The notes below the pieces were generated by a model. The model ran no database searches, had not been told where the DNA came from, and saw only the letters and a list, made by a program, of their open reading frames with translations. Below, one piece after another: positions 54,401-64,000 of a stretch of DNA of 64,000 nucleotides. Position numbers and translations under genes: made by a program. The stretch is taken from NCBI GenBank assembly GCA_020086605.1, contig JACBWW010000023.1, positions 77,001 through 141,000 on the forward strand, given 5' to 3'. Each line of letters opens with the position of its first letter. The stretch's first letter is position 1. The stretch comes from Lanius collurio (taxonomy: Eukaryota; Chordata; Aves; Passeriformes; Laniidae).

Positions 54401-55540
54401 TTGTTTTGTCAAAATTAGCTTACTTAAATAGCTTTCAAAGCAGTCTGAGAACAAAGATTTCAAAGCCACAGCTCCAGCCTAATATTTACTTTTTACACTG
54501 TTCAGTAGTTTAGACTTGCCAGAAAAAGTGCACTTATGCTTTTTTGTTTTGTTTAGTTTAAATTTCTCTGCTTCTAGTTGTGAGATATATATGTCATTTC
54601 TAGGGGTATGGAACTAATTGAGGAATATGTCCTGCCCTTGTTGAGGTGAACAGGGCAGATAAATAAAAACTCCATTGGACATAAATCTCGTCCACTAACA
54701 TCAAAGAAACAGGATCCTGCTAAGTGTATTTGTATAATGCAGTAATTTATGCAAAAAGCAGCTTTTGTCAGCAATGCAACAAAGCAGCTTTGATAAATGT
54801 CCCCTAATTTATTGTCATGTATCTCAAATCAAAGTAAAACATTTACAGCCTGCATACTGAAGGAACCCAGGCCCAGGGTACTTAAAGGGTTTCTCTCCTT
54901 TTCCATCTCCCCACCTCTATTTAAAAAAAAATACAAAAAGCTAAGTTGGGCAAAAGGTTAAAAAGGATCTGTTTTGAATGCTAAGTACTTTATACAAATT
55001 ATGGGCAAAAAAATAATAATGAATCTATTTAAAGAATGACAGAAAAGCCTGTACAAATTCAGATTAAAAAATCCGCTTAACTTTTCTCTTGTGGGTGGTG
55101 TCTGACAAATCACAATGGGGACACTAATTGTGTTTTACAGGGACAATTCCAGTTTCTCATGTTTTGAAGGAATAAAAGGGTGACTGTGCACAGGGGCTGC
55201 CCTTCTCATCTCGCCTATGGATTCTCCTGAGCAGCCATCTTTCAGATGCATGGCACATTCTGGAAATCAGCTCAAGTGTGACACTTTGGGGAGAACTTTT
55301 ATTACTGACTTCAGACAGGAAAACCACACCCTGGAAGAGGACAAGACCAACAGTGCCAGCAGCTCTGATCCCACCTAAGGGCTGATGGTGCTTGCATGGT
55401 GCAGAAACATGTTGAATTTTCTCCCTGATTCTTGAGAGGACTATTAGGCTGGTTTGACAAAATCAGGCAGATGCTTGGTCTTTCAATGGACAAAAGTTGT
55501 ACAAAGGAGCATTTTATATATATAAAAAAAGGTATTTTGA

Positions 55541-55730
55541 ATGAATGTGGCACTGGTACAGGGTGCCCAGAGAAGCTGTGGTTGCCTCATCCCTGGAAGT
55601 GTTCAACGCCAGTTTGGACAGGGCTTGGAGCAATCTGGGATAGTGGAAGATGTCCCTGCCCATAGCAGGGGGTTTGGAACTAGGTGAACTTTAAGCTCCC
55701 TTCCAGTGCAGGCCATTCTGTGATTGTGTG
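55541..55730 (+). mobile_element. CR1 LINE, 5'-truncated 3' end
   Basis: About 190 bp of the 3' end of a chicken-repeat-1 retrotransposon in sense orientation. Diagnostic words occur in consensus order: GGCACTGGTACAGGGTGCCC, AGAGAAGCTGTGGTTGCC, CATCCCTGGAAGTGTTCAA, GGGCTTGGAGCAA, TAGTGGAAGATGTCCCTGCC, AGCAGGGGGTTTGGAACTAG, then the final ATTCTGTGAT octamer repeat at 55,715-55,724. Only the extreme 3' part is present (end of ORF2 plus 3' UTR), as is usual for 5'-truncated CR1 copies, so no protein is encoded. Scattered substitutions make it inactive. The 5' boundary is judged by where similarity fades, near 55,541. Confidence 0.93.
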
Positions 55731-55734
55731 GCTG

Positions 55735-58330
55735 TTCAGGCTGGACATGATATGCTGATGGTGTGGATGGCATTGGCAGCACGTCCTGAAATCATCTGGC
55801 TGCAGGGACACCATTCCATGCCTACCGATAAGGTGGAAAAGGAAAACTACATGGGCTTTTCACTCACCCACAATGTCTTTCAGTTTAAAAGATCCAGTGT
55901 GATACAGCTCCACCTCAAGCCCCTTTGATATTTAGGGAGCCATAAATTAGGTTCTGTTTCAGCTGAGATCTAGCACGGCTGCACATGTCAGTTTGCTTCA
56001 GAAGTAGGCAGCATTTCTATGTTTTTTACTTAGAAATCTCTGTTTATAATAAAACAAACATGCAGCTTCAGGAATATAATATCCTTTAGTGGAGTTGTTT
56101 CAAAGAGTTTTACAACCCATCTGGAAGACTGACTCTAACCATTAGGCCTGTTCTTGGAGAAAATGCCCTATTCACACAGATAGTAGTATGGTTCTGGCAT
56201 TGCAAGCCAGAGGAATGAAACGTTGGAAAGCCAGGCCTGCTGCGCCATAAAACAGAGACTTGGAGTTCACTGAGAAAGTGAAAAGGAACAGTTATTAAAA
56301 AAACCCCCAAGTTTCATTTTCTTTGCCTGCTGGGAATGAGTCTGCCCCTCCCAGCACCAGCTCGCCTCTTGGAAGAGCATAAGTCATCTGTACTACAGAG
56401 CAATTAATTCTAATTTCTTATGCATGTCTCTCTTTGTTGCTGTTGCCATTAACACAAATCAAGATTGTAAGTTAATATATAATGATTTGAGTTAATATCC
56501 TAATTGCTAGGTGTATAATTAAAACTTTGTACAAGTATTTTGCAGTTCTAATCAATGAAATGAGAGCTTTTATGTCAAAAGTGTTAAAAAAGTAGCTTAG
56601 CAGAGTTGGTCATATGAGTGTAGCATTTGAATGGGTAAAGCTCAAGGAGCTGTGTCCAGGAACAGGTTTTAACAAAAAAGGACAACCTCTTCTCCCAAAA
56701 CACACAGTTGACTCAACTGAAGGCTCCATCATCATCACAGGGTCAAGCAGAATGTGGCTCAACTGTGCCAGGACCAAAACTACAGCCCAGGAGGGTATAT
56801 GACATGTATGTATGTACAGACACACATGGATGTGTGCACAGTAAATCCTGTCTGTCCAGGTACATTTATGCAGATAGACAGACACACTCCATGCATGTGT
56901 TTGGTGATACCCAGCATGTTATTTATCATCACCTGGCCCTGTACATGCACAACCTTCAGTCCCCAGTGAGGTCTGCACAGGAGATCTGTTGGGGCTCTTT
57001 GGTTAGAACATCTGACCCAGACGCATGTACATCAGTAAAGTCAAAGAAAAACACTTTAAATTAAATTTAGAATGAAATTAGAGTTTGGGAGAAAAGAGAC
57101 ATGGTCAGCAGAGTTCTTTAGCAGGTATTTCACGTTAAAAACACATGTAAAACATTTCTTGTTAAAAATATCCTACAGATACTGGTGGACTGTTCATGTG
57201 CTGGTGTGCTCCCTTGACATGGAGGCAAATGATGGAAAGTGTTTGTTGTTCTGCACCAAAGGACACACCCTCTTGGCAGTGTATGCTGCCTCTTGCTTTC
57301 AAAATGTGCTTTTTCGTCTTGCTCGTCACAGCAATAAACTTTGCATTTCTGAGCAGGGTATCTGATTACTGCCCTTCTGTCTCACTGTGCCTGAGCCCCC
57401 AGTCGTGGCCACGTCCTGCCCTGAGGTGTCACACCTGTCGGGGTGTGCTCCTCTGTTCTTCCTCTTCAGGAGGGGGTGATGCTGGGATGCCATCAGAGCT
57501 TCTACGGTTTGAATTTTGAATGGCAAGAGGAGTCTAACACGGACCTCGTGAAAGCAGAAGTCTTCCTTTAACACAGTATTTCCTTAACTTTTTGAGTAAG
57601 AAAAATCAAGAAACCTTCCCTCTCCTGGGCTTTCTTCTCACACTGATAAAATCTTTTCAGATGCAGAACCAGTTACCAACCACTCACACTCTCCTACTCC
57701 TTACTACACCAAGAAAATGGCAAATTACAATTTTTACATTACTTGCTAGCATTCCAGCGAAGCAGGTGTGTTTTGCACAGTTAAATTAGCAGCAAATCTT
57801 GAAATATAAATCTACATATTAACCAGATGAGCTTCAGGTTATCCATTCAGCAGAAAAGCCTCCCAAAAGTGTGCTGCTCAGTGGTGGCACCATGTGCAGG
57901 GACACCTGGGTGACAGAAGGGACAGTGGGTGTCACGGGCAGGCAGCTGCCTGCACCCTACCTGCACCACCCACAGCCTGGGCAGAGCCACTTAAAATAAT
58001 GTCAGCGTGCTTTGTATCGACTGGAGTTTGGGAAGAAATTTTATCCCAATACTTTCAAAGCAGAGACAGCTGTGAGTAGCTGTTAAATAGACACAAACAA
58101 GAGCTCAGTCCAAAATATGCATGTTCAACATAGTGCCTAAGATATAAGTTGTGCTACGAGACCACAAAAATGAAGAAACCAAAACTTATTAATTATTTGA
58201 AATAGAAACTCTCCCTTTTTAAAAGCAGGCACCCTTTTTAGACGTCTTATTTGAGTGTCACACTGATTTTTTAAATCTCTAAAGTCCCTTTATCTCAGAG
58301 CACTTCTTTTATGAGAGTTACATTTTGACA
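55735..58330. other. Gene-free sequence
   Basis: Frames to 118 codons at 56.7-57.5 kb overlap on both strands and show no domain. Short CA/TG and GATA-like interruptions occur at 56.8-56.9 kb. Confidence 0.5.
56390..56600. promoter_or_regulatory. Enhancer-like AT-rich block
   Basis: Dense TAAT cores (CAATTAATTCTAATTTC, GAGTTAATATCC, CCTAATTGC, TATAATTAAAAC) and an octamer-like TTATGCATG. Judged on texture only. Confidence 0.22.
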
Positions 58331-58366
58331 CATGGTTCTGGTTTATCATAATGCTTCAGTAAGTAA

Positions 58367-58392
58367 ATGCAAATTATCACTAATGATAATTT
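58367..58392. promoter_or_regulatory. Octamer site overlapping a GATA/TAAT palindrome
   Basis: ATGCAAAT, the exact POU octamer, lies at 58,367-58,374. It runs into the palindrome AAATTATC, ACTAAT, GATAATTT (58,371-58,392, 8-bp arms), which supplies inverted GATA and TAAT cores. Binding is inferred only. Confidence 0.35.
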
Positions 58393-59149
58393 TAATTTGA
58401 AACATAACTTGACCAAAACTAATTTTTTTAAGCAAATTATTGAGAGGGGTTTTTTTTAAGTTTGTCTTATTTCACAGATTAGTTTCAGTGTCTGACACAA
58501 AAATTTCAAAGGAGTTCACATTTAATGTGAGTGGGACAAATAAAAAAATCCAACAAAATCAACACCCCCATACACCCCCAGTCTTGAATGTGTCATTAAA
58601 ACCACATGGATTTTAAATTCTTGTTCTTATACAGAAAATTGCATTAACAGATTTTGACCTCAAGACTAAGCCAAGTTACATGTGTTACTGGCCCAGCATC
58701 TCTGCTCTGATCCACAGGGCTGTTCCTGCATACTTAATAAATGCAGCCTACTGATGTAATAGCATCCTTCATATGTCTCATATTAACGGTATTTTCCTAA
58801 TAGTAATAGCATTAAAAATCTGCCTACTTTGCTATTGAGTTACCCTATTTAGGATAATTTGCACAGAAAGACTATGCCTGAGCATGTGAACAAGCATATC
58901 ATTTTATAACAGTTAACATAAAATATCAAAATCAAAGCAAGCTGCCAGTTTGATTCTAGAACCAGTATTTTTCCATTAAAAAAAACCAAATGGTTGTGTT
59001 CCTTGAATAATTTATTATCTGTATTTTTGTTTTATTTTCCACATGGAATTGATGAAGAAAAAGTACTTTTTTTTCTAGAGAAAGTTTGGAAGAGTGAAAA
59101 TTCACACATGGAAAACAAATGAGCTTCGGGAAACACTCCTCGTAGCTAA

Positions 59150-59400
59150 TGGCTACTTGGTATGTCGCCAGAATTCATACAGATCCTTAAAATCAAGTAA
59201 ATTATGCCCGCAGTGATAGCTCCCTTTGCTGGAGTCCCACAACAACCACCAAATGGTGGAGCGAAGCTGAACTGCCAAGTTTCATTTTTCACCTCCCGAT
59301 TCCTTTCAATTAAGTCGATTCGTTTGCTGCAGAAGGGCCCATGCATATTTTATGGTCCCAGCCCCTCTCTCAGGTGCGCTCGCGTGTCCTCGCGCCAGCC
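59150..59400. promoter_or_regulatory. CpG-retaining, enhancer-like block
   Basis: 59,200-59,325 keeps CpGs in otherwise CpG-poor DNA (in contexts ATGCCCGCAG, GAGCGAAG, CCCGATTCC and AAGTCGATTCG). A denser cluster follows, with five CpGs at about 59,375-59,395 (GCGCTCGCG and CTCGCGCC). A 124-codon forward frame covers the block but has no recognisable domain. Kept CpGs suggest constraint or low germline methylation; that is inference. Confidence 0.3.
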
Positions 59401-59689
59401 CCACTCCCACTCCTGTCCCGCAGGCAGGGCTGAGCCGTGCCATGGTGCTGAGTCAAAATTAAGAAAGGAATGGCAGAGGGGAAAGCATTCAGCCACGTGC
59501 ATCTTCTTTAAACAGCCCGCTGAAGGCAAATGGAGAGAACGCCAGCTTTCAAAGGAATGTATGAAAAAGAAGTGTTAGTCTCCTGCTCTGTTCTTGTGAT
59601 AAGAGATTGCACACTTTAAATGCTTTATTGAACTCAAGGTTAAGGAATCTGCCACTCTTCACACAACAGATGAAGTAACTGGCGAATCA

Positions 59690-59960
59690 TGTGCTAGAAA
59701 AATTAGGATGGATTACACAAATATCTGTTAAGGCTATGATAAATATTTATAAACAATCTTCCTTGCAGAACATGTCTCTGTCATTCATTTCACTGCAATG
59801 AAAAACCTTGAACAATGGAACTAATGACTACATTGTTCCAAAGTTAAGTAGTATATCTAATAAGGAAAATAATCAAATGAGCCAAATTCTTTATGAACAC
59901 AACAGTGAAGCAATTAAAATAAATGTGATTTTCCAGATCAAAACTTCTGGCTGTTAATTG
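59690..59960. promoter_or_regulatory. Enhancer-like block around the SOX pair
   Basis: Forkhead-like ATAAATATTTATAAACAATC, the inverted SOX sites (59,810-59,838), CTAATAAGG and ATAATCAAATG lie within 200 bp. No gene is visible. Confidence 0.25.
59810..59838. promoter_or_regulatory. Inverted pair of SOX-type sites
   Basis: GAACAATG (59,810-59,817) and CATTGTTC (59,831-59,838) are exact reverse complements 13 bases apart, and each contains the SOX core ACAAT. The spacer carries a TAAT core (CTAATGACTA). This fits a composite SOX/homeodomain enhancer element, but only as an inference. Confidence 0.35.
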
Positions 59961-60029
59961 CTATATGGCACCTATCCTAGTCATATGAGTTTCCCTTGCA
60001 GCTGTTTTTATTTCATGATACATTTTGAA

Positions 60030-60053
60030 ATCCCAGGAGCCTAGTCCTGGGAT
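60030..60053. repeat. Perfect 9-bp inverted repeat
   Basis: ATCCCAGGA, loop GCCTAG, TCCTGGGAT. It is a GC-rich stem in AT-rich surroundings with no recognised function. Confidence 0.85.
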
Positions 60054-60529
60054 CTGCCATGCAGACAGTTAGCCTGAAAACCAGGATGCTTATCAAGTGT
60101 TTATGATCTGGGTAGATGAACTCTCAAGACAGACCTCTGAGAACAAGCACTTTCTTGCCATTTGCATTTTGTTTGCAATGTGTTTCCAATGAGGATAATT
60201 TATTGATGCTCACTTGTGGGGCTGGAGCACACGGGTTCTCTGCCATATGCAAGCGAGCACAGAGGATGAGGCATGGGGAGCAGGAGGTGCTCCTGCCTCC
60301 CCCACACTTGGGGTTGAGGCCACCACAGATAATATGGTACAGGGTCCATGATGCACTAAATACAGACACAGTTCTCTGTATCTGGTGTCGTCTCTTGGGT
60401 GTTATTTTTTTGCAGTTTCTGCTATTTATGGGTGTCTGAGTTGAGGAGCAATAGAACAGGAGGGCTGCAGCCTCTGCAGGGGCAATGAGCCTGTTTAACA
60501 CACAACACATGACCCCCTGAGCTGGAAGT

Positions 60530-60770
60530 GCATGTGGAAACCTGGCATATTCCAGCCAGCTTATTCAAAGCTGTGTTTCGGTATCTGTGGGCTATTAATG
60601 AGATTAAAGAACTCTGTTACAGGGAATGACAAATGCAGTTTGTCCAACATTAAGCAGATATTGGCATCCTTAGGTGCAACTCAGGAGTCAGTGAGCTCAG
60701 CTATTGAAGAAGCTAAAGCCATGAGCAATATGATATTGATTAGACAATGGGTATTGCATTTACCCACATA
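60530..60770. promoter_or_regulatory. Enhancer-like block
   Basis: Non-repetitive sequence with GCTATTAATGAGATTAAAG and TGATTAGACAATGG (SOX core ACAATGG). A 79-codon forward frame spans it, ending ILIRQWVLHLPT, and resembles nothing I know. Confidence 0.22.
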
Positions 60771-60949
60771 GTTTTATTGGTGAGGCTCCATGCATTGTGT
60801 TTTTATTTTGGAAACTTAAGGAAAATAATTAAAAATGTTGTCAGGAGAGCCTAGCAGCCTTTGTGTTTTTCTTTTTAAAGGCTACAGATGTCTTGTCTTC
60901 TTTCTTTAAAATTGCAATACTCTCTCCCCACCTTCCAAAAGATCAAGGG

Positions 60950-60971
60950 TAATAATAATAACAATAATAAT
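60950..60971. repeat. (TAA)n microsatellite
   Basis: TAATAATAATAA, one ACA interruption, then further AAT units. Confidence 0.85.
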
Positions 60972-61659
60972 ACAGTATTCTGGAATTTTTCTACATGCCT
61001 CAAGAGAACTTTAATATTTTCCAGGAACTGTTTTCTGACAAAAGCCATCTCTTCTACTGTTCCTTTTACCCTACTTGCATTGCCAGTGTTCTGGGGCCAA
61101 GTTAAAACGGTGTCTTTAAATGTGAGGTCTTTGCTGTAGAAAACATGTTTTTTGCTAACCAAAATCATGTAGCATTCAGCTATCCTTCACAGTCTGCAAT
61201 TTCCCTTGCTCTGTGCAATTCCTGCTTTCCCCTTGCCATTTTCAGGCAGTGCCAATGCCAGCATTTAGCTTTGCCTTGCAGATAATAGGAGTTGGTTAGA
61301 ACTCCAGCTTCAACTCCAGTTAGTACCACTTCAAACTGTGATGCTGGGCAGTGCCTGTGGTGCCAGTGTGGGTCCAAGTGTTTCCTAGGGGCTTTTGGGC
61401 CATGACTCACAGCCTGCCTGACCTGGGCTCTCCCATCTCTGGAAGATGCTTAGGTCAGGATCCCAGACAGCCTCAAAACCCAGCTAAAACATGTCTACGT
61501 TGGAGACCACTGGGTATTCACATTCCTTTACTTCTAGATTCCACCTTGAAGAGTTCACCCACAACCCTCTGGGGGGAAGGGAAGGCAGGGATATAGCATC
61601 CCTGGAGAAAATCTCCTCTTTTGCTCTTTTTCCCATCATTTGCATACCCTTTCTCTGAA

Positions 61660-61690
61660 GGCTTTTCTTTTTCTTTTTTTTTTTTTTCTT
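61660..61690. repeat. Polypyrimidine / poly(T) tract
   Basis: CTTTTCTTTTTC followed by T14 (61,674-61,687) and CTTTT. It continues a pyrimidine-rich stretch that starts near 61,605. Confidence 0.85.
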
Positions 61691-62844
61691 TTAATCCCAC
61701 AGGACTATCATGTTTGCCAGCCCCAACATCACGTTCCTCTCTTTCATCAGAAGACTGACTCATAGCATCTTTCTATTTGGACTCAGTTTTTTTTTTCCTG
61801 TGGGACTTTGGCCCAAATAACACAACAGACAAAGCATCTGCCCAGACTTGACACACAGCGAGGCATCGCCCAGCACGAGGGTGAACCAAGACCCATATTT
61901 TCACCATCTTTTTGCCCCCAGGAATTTTTCTGTACTGAGACTATCGTACCTGAGTTTATGTGTGGCAGCTTAGCATTTCCCCTCCCTCCACAGGTGACTG
62001 ACTACTGCTTTCTCACTCTGCAGGCCTCTGAGCATGGAAATGTTAATTCTTTTTCTCCAGCCTGATCCATGCCCAATGCTCCAGCACTGCTGCCAGCTCT
62101 GGTTCCAGTTTGTAAGGCTGCTTCTCACAGCTACTGCTGCTCCCTCTGCTCTTGAACCTGACACTTTCCACCTCCAGGCTCTTCAAGGAGAAGCATGAGG
62201 CAGGATGTGTGCAGTGCCTGCAGGAGTGGGTGAGAGGCTTCTGGACCCACACTCACAGCAGCTTCTCCATCTGCACCATGTCCTGGGAATGCAAAATGGC
62301 ACCGAGTTGTACTTCTGCTCATTAGATGTGGGCAAACTTGGCTACAGCATAAGTGCAAAGCTCATCTTTCTTCAGCTGCTTGTAATTCATGCTTGAGCAA
62401 GAACGTTATTTGGGGCTTAAGTCAGATTCTTCTAAGTAGGTCACAATTCTTCTAGACACAAATTCCTGCCTCTGACTTCTCAGAAACATGGATTCTCAGT
62501 CTCCCTGATTTGTGTAACACCTCAGGTGCCCTCTTATCATATTTATCAGCTCATCAAATGAATCCACAAAACAGTTACTAACTTGCTGCCTGATAAGGTT
62601 CAGATTTGGAAGAGTTCCTCTGCCTTGGTTGGCAGCCATTTCTCTGGCTCATTTGCATGGCTGATTTTTCCCATTTTAATGATGCTTTACTGTTAGCCCT
62701 GTAGCCAGGTAAAAAGGATGTAACCTGCATCTCCTATGGTCAGTGCATCAATGAGAGGGCAAGGGGCTGCAGAGAGGGCCAGGAAGTTCCAGTCCCTATG
62801 GGGCTTGCTCTCTGAAACAGATGCAATGCAGTCCAGGCTATAAA

Positions 62845-62982
62845 ACAGAATTAATTTTAGTGGTATAGAGATTGGTTCCCCAAATCATGACAGTGTGAGA
62901 CATTAGTCCTATTCGTTTGTACAGCACTATGGGGGGCTTGGGCACACCCAGTGCTACAACGAGGGCAGTAAAATAATGCAAT
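62845..62982 (+). mobile_element. Probable ancient LINE/SINE 3' end
   Basis: GACATTAGTCCTATTCGTTT, GTACAGCACTATGGGGGGCT, CCCAGTGCTACAACGAGGGC and AGTAAAATAATGC follow the order of an old amniote retroposon tail whose consensus I recall as GTTTGTACAGCGCCTAGCAC, AATGGGGCCC, GGCGCTACTGCAATA and an (AATAA)n end. A degenerate short tandem tail follows immediately, as expected for such ends. The upstream limit is uncertain. It is not a gene: the 69-codon reverse-strand open frame over it is incidental. Confidence 0.4.
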
Positions 62983-63038
62983 GAGATATAGAATAGAGTA
63001 GAAGAGACTACAGCACAACACAATGCAACACAATACCA
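62983..63038. repeat. Degenerate pentanucleotide-period tract
   Basis: The tract drifts with a five-base period: TATAG AATAG AGTAG AAGAG, then AACAC AATGC AACAC AATAC. Such drift is typical of an old simple-repeat tail. It directly follows the retroposon-like 3' end at 62,845-62,982 and may have grown from that element's tail. Confidence 0.55.
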
Positions 63039-63158
63039 GGGTGGCATATTGTGTAGAAGGACTGCCAGGATATGGATTTAAGACATTTCTGCAGGAGAGT
63101 TCTGCAGAGAGCTTGTCCTGCTGTTGTTGAAAATTTTAGTGATTTGCTTGTTTCAAGT

Positions 63159-63187
63159 TAAAAGAAAGAAAGAGAGGAAGAGAGAAG
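63159..63187. repeat. GA/GAAA-rich simple repeat
   Basis: Purine-only run of AAAG, AAAG, AGAG and GAAG units, about 29 bases. Confidence 0.8.
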
Positions 63188-63189
63188 TT

Positions 63190-64000
63190 TTAGCCCCTTC
63201 AATAGAGGATAAATCTCACCTTTACTAGTGGGAAGTGTGAACCATTCAAATGCTATGTCTCACTAGAGAGATGTGGATGTGGAGGCTTGCAGACAAATAT
63301 GGTTTTTACTAAAGTTGTCTGGCCAGGGAAGACTATCCATGGGGGTGGAGAGCTCTCATTAGAAGACATATGTTTGGACATTTACCTGCATCACAGTCCC
63401 AGATGTTTTTTATTCTTCAGTTGCCACCTTGGTGTGCAGTGGTGAAATGCTGGCACTGGATCACAGACTTGTTTCTGTGGTCACCTTCGTATCACTGAAA
63501 TGCACTGGAGTGTCATTTTACAATGGAATACAGGATGCCCACTGGCTTTTATGTTTTATTTTTTGTTTCTGTGAAGTTAATTTTCACTTCCTCTTCTGAA
63601 AACAAACAAAATGTTAAATGTCTAATTGAATAGACTGCTGGAAAAGCCAAATGGGAAGATTGAGCACGTGAACTTCTGTGAAGAAAATGCCTTTGTTTCC
63701 AAACAGCCTACTGATAGCAAATATTTATTGACATTTTCCTTCCACAGGGGCGTTAACAATTATAATTTGCTAGTACATACATAGTGAGTACTTTCAGATT
63801 TTGAACAGAACATCTGTTGGTCAAAGATGAAAAAAACCTTGAAAAAAAAGAATCTATTTTTCCAGGATTACGAATCTAACAGCATCACAAATTATCTCTA
63901 GGAAAACATTTCAGAAGCCTGAACTTGCACTTATGGAAAAAGGAACACAGATAGAGGAAACAGATAAATATGCGTTGTGTAGTAGGCTTTGTTTTCTGAA
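63190..64000. other. Gene-free sequence
   Basis: I see nothing recognisable in the last 800 bases. Confidence 0.55.

Larger units (their letters stand above)
52990..55540. other. Gene-free sequence
   Basis: Simple repeats and one tentative palindromic relic as listed; otherwise AT-rich and non-coding. Confidence 0.5.
60780..62840. other. Gene-free sequence
   Basis: The (TAA)n run, the pyrimidine tract and a T10 at 61,787-61,796. Frames stay below 100 codons on both strands. Confidence 0.5.

Noticed and set aside
59204..59578. 124-codon forward frame over the CpG-retaining block
   Set aside because: Could in principle be an exon, but the reverse strand is also open over part of it and no domain is seen. 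Kept only as a regulatory candidate.
62838..63047. Endogenous retrovirus LTR or coding fragment
   Set aside because: No TG...CA termini, polyadenylation signal or primer-binding site seen. The words fit an old LINE/SINE tail better.

Overview
This window looks like bird nuclear DNA, most likely from a songbird (oscine passerine), and it carries no gene that can be supported. Two CR1 retrotransposon 3' ends with the avian consensus layout (about 55,541-55,730 on + and 36,412-36,575 on -) indicate a bird. A tRNA-Ile-derived SINE with a CR1-type tail (12,927-13,068 on -) resembles the passerine TguSINE1 type and narrows this to a passerine. Base composition is moderately AT-rich and mostly CpG-poor. 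Reading frames are short and broken: the longest open frames, 160 and 168 codons, are about what chance gives in 64 kb over six frames, and neither shows a recognisable domain. I see no rRNA, tRNA gene, CRISPR array or bacterial-type operon. The window therefore reads as a large intron or intergenic gene desert.

Layout. 1-12 kb is AT-rich single-copy sequence with short microduplications, a polypyrimidine tract and a G-quadruplex motif. 12.4-13.1 kb holds a foldback palindromic repeat and, about 0.4 kb further on, the SINE. 13-28 kb is again mostly single-copy, with enhancer-like AT-rich blocks near 18.5 and 24.5 kb and GC-richer patches near 18 and 26 kb. At 28.38-28.47 kb a small CpG-dense patch is bounded by splice-like dinucleotides and is the only exon-like object I noticed. 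29-39 kb holds degenerate ancient palindromic repeats and an old CR1. 42-61 kb has the most blocks that look regulatory: homeodomain, PBX-like, SOX-like, octamer and RFX-like sites, several in inverted pairs. The last kilobase includes a probable ancient LINE/SINE 3' end with a degenerate five-base-period tail.

No genes work together here. If the window has a function, the simplest reading is distal regulation of a developmental gene outside it. That is inference from motif content; conservation cannot be seen in one sequence. Repeat-family names are assigned from memory of consensus sequences and need a repeat-library search.
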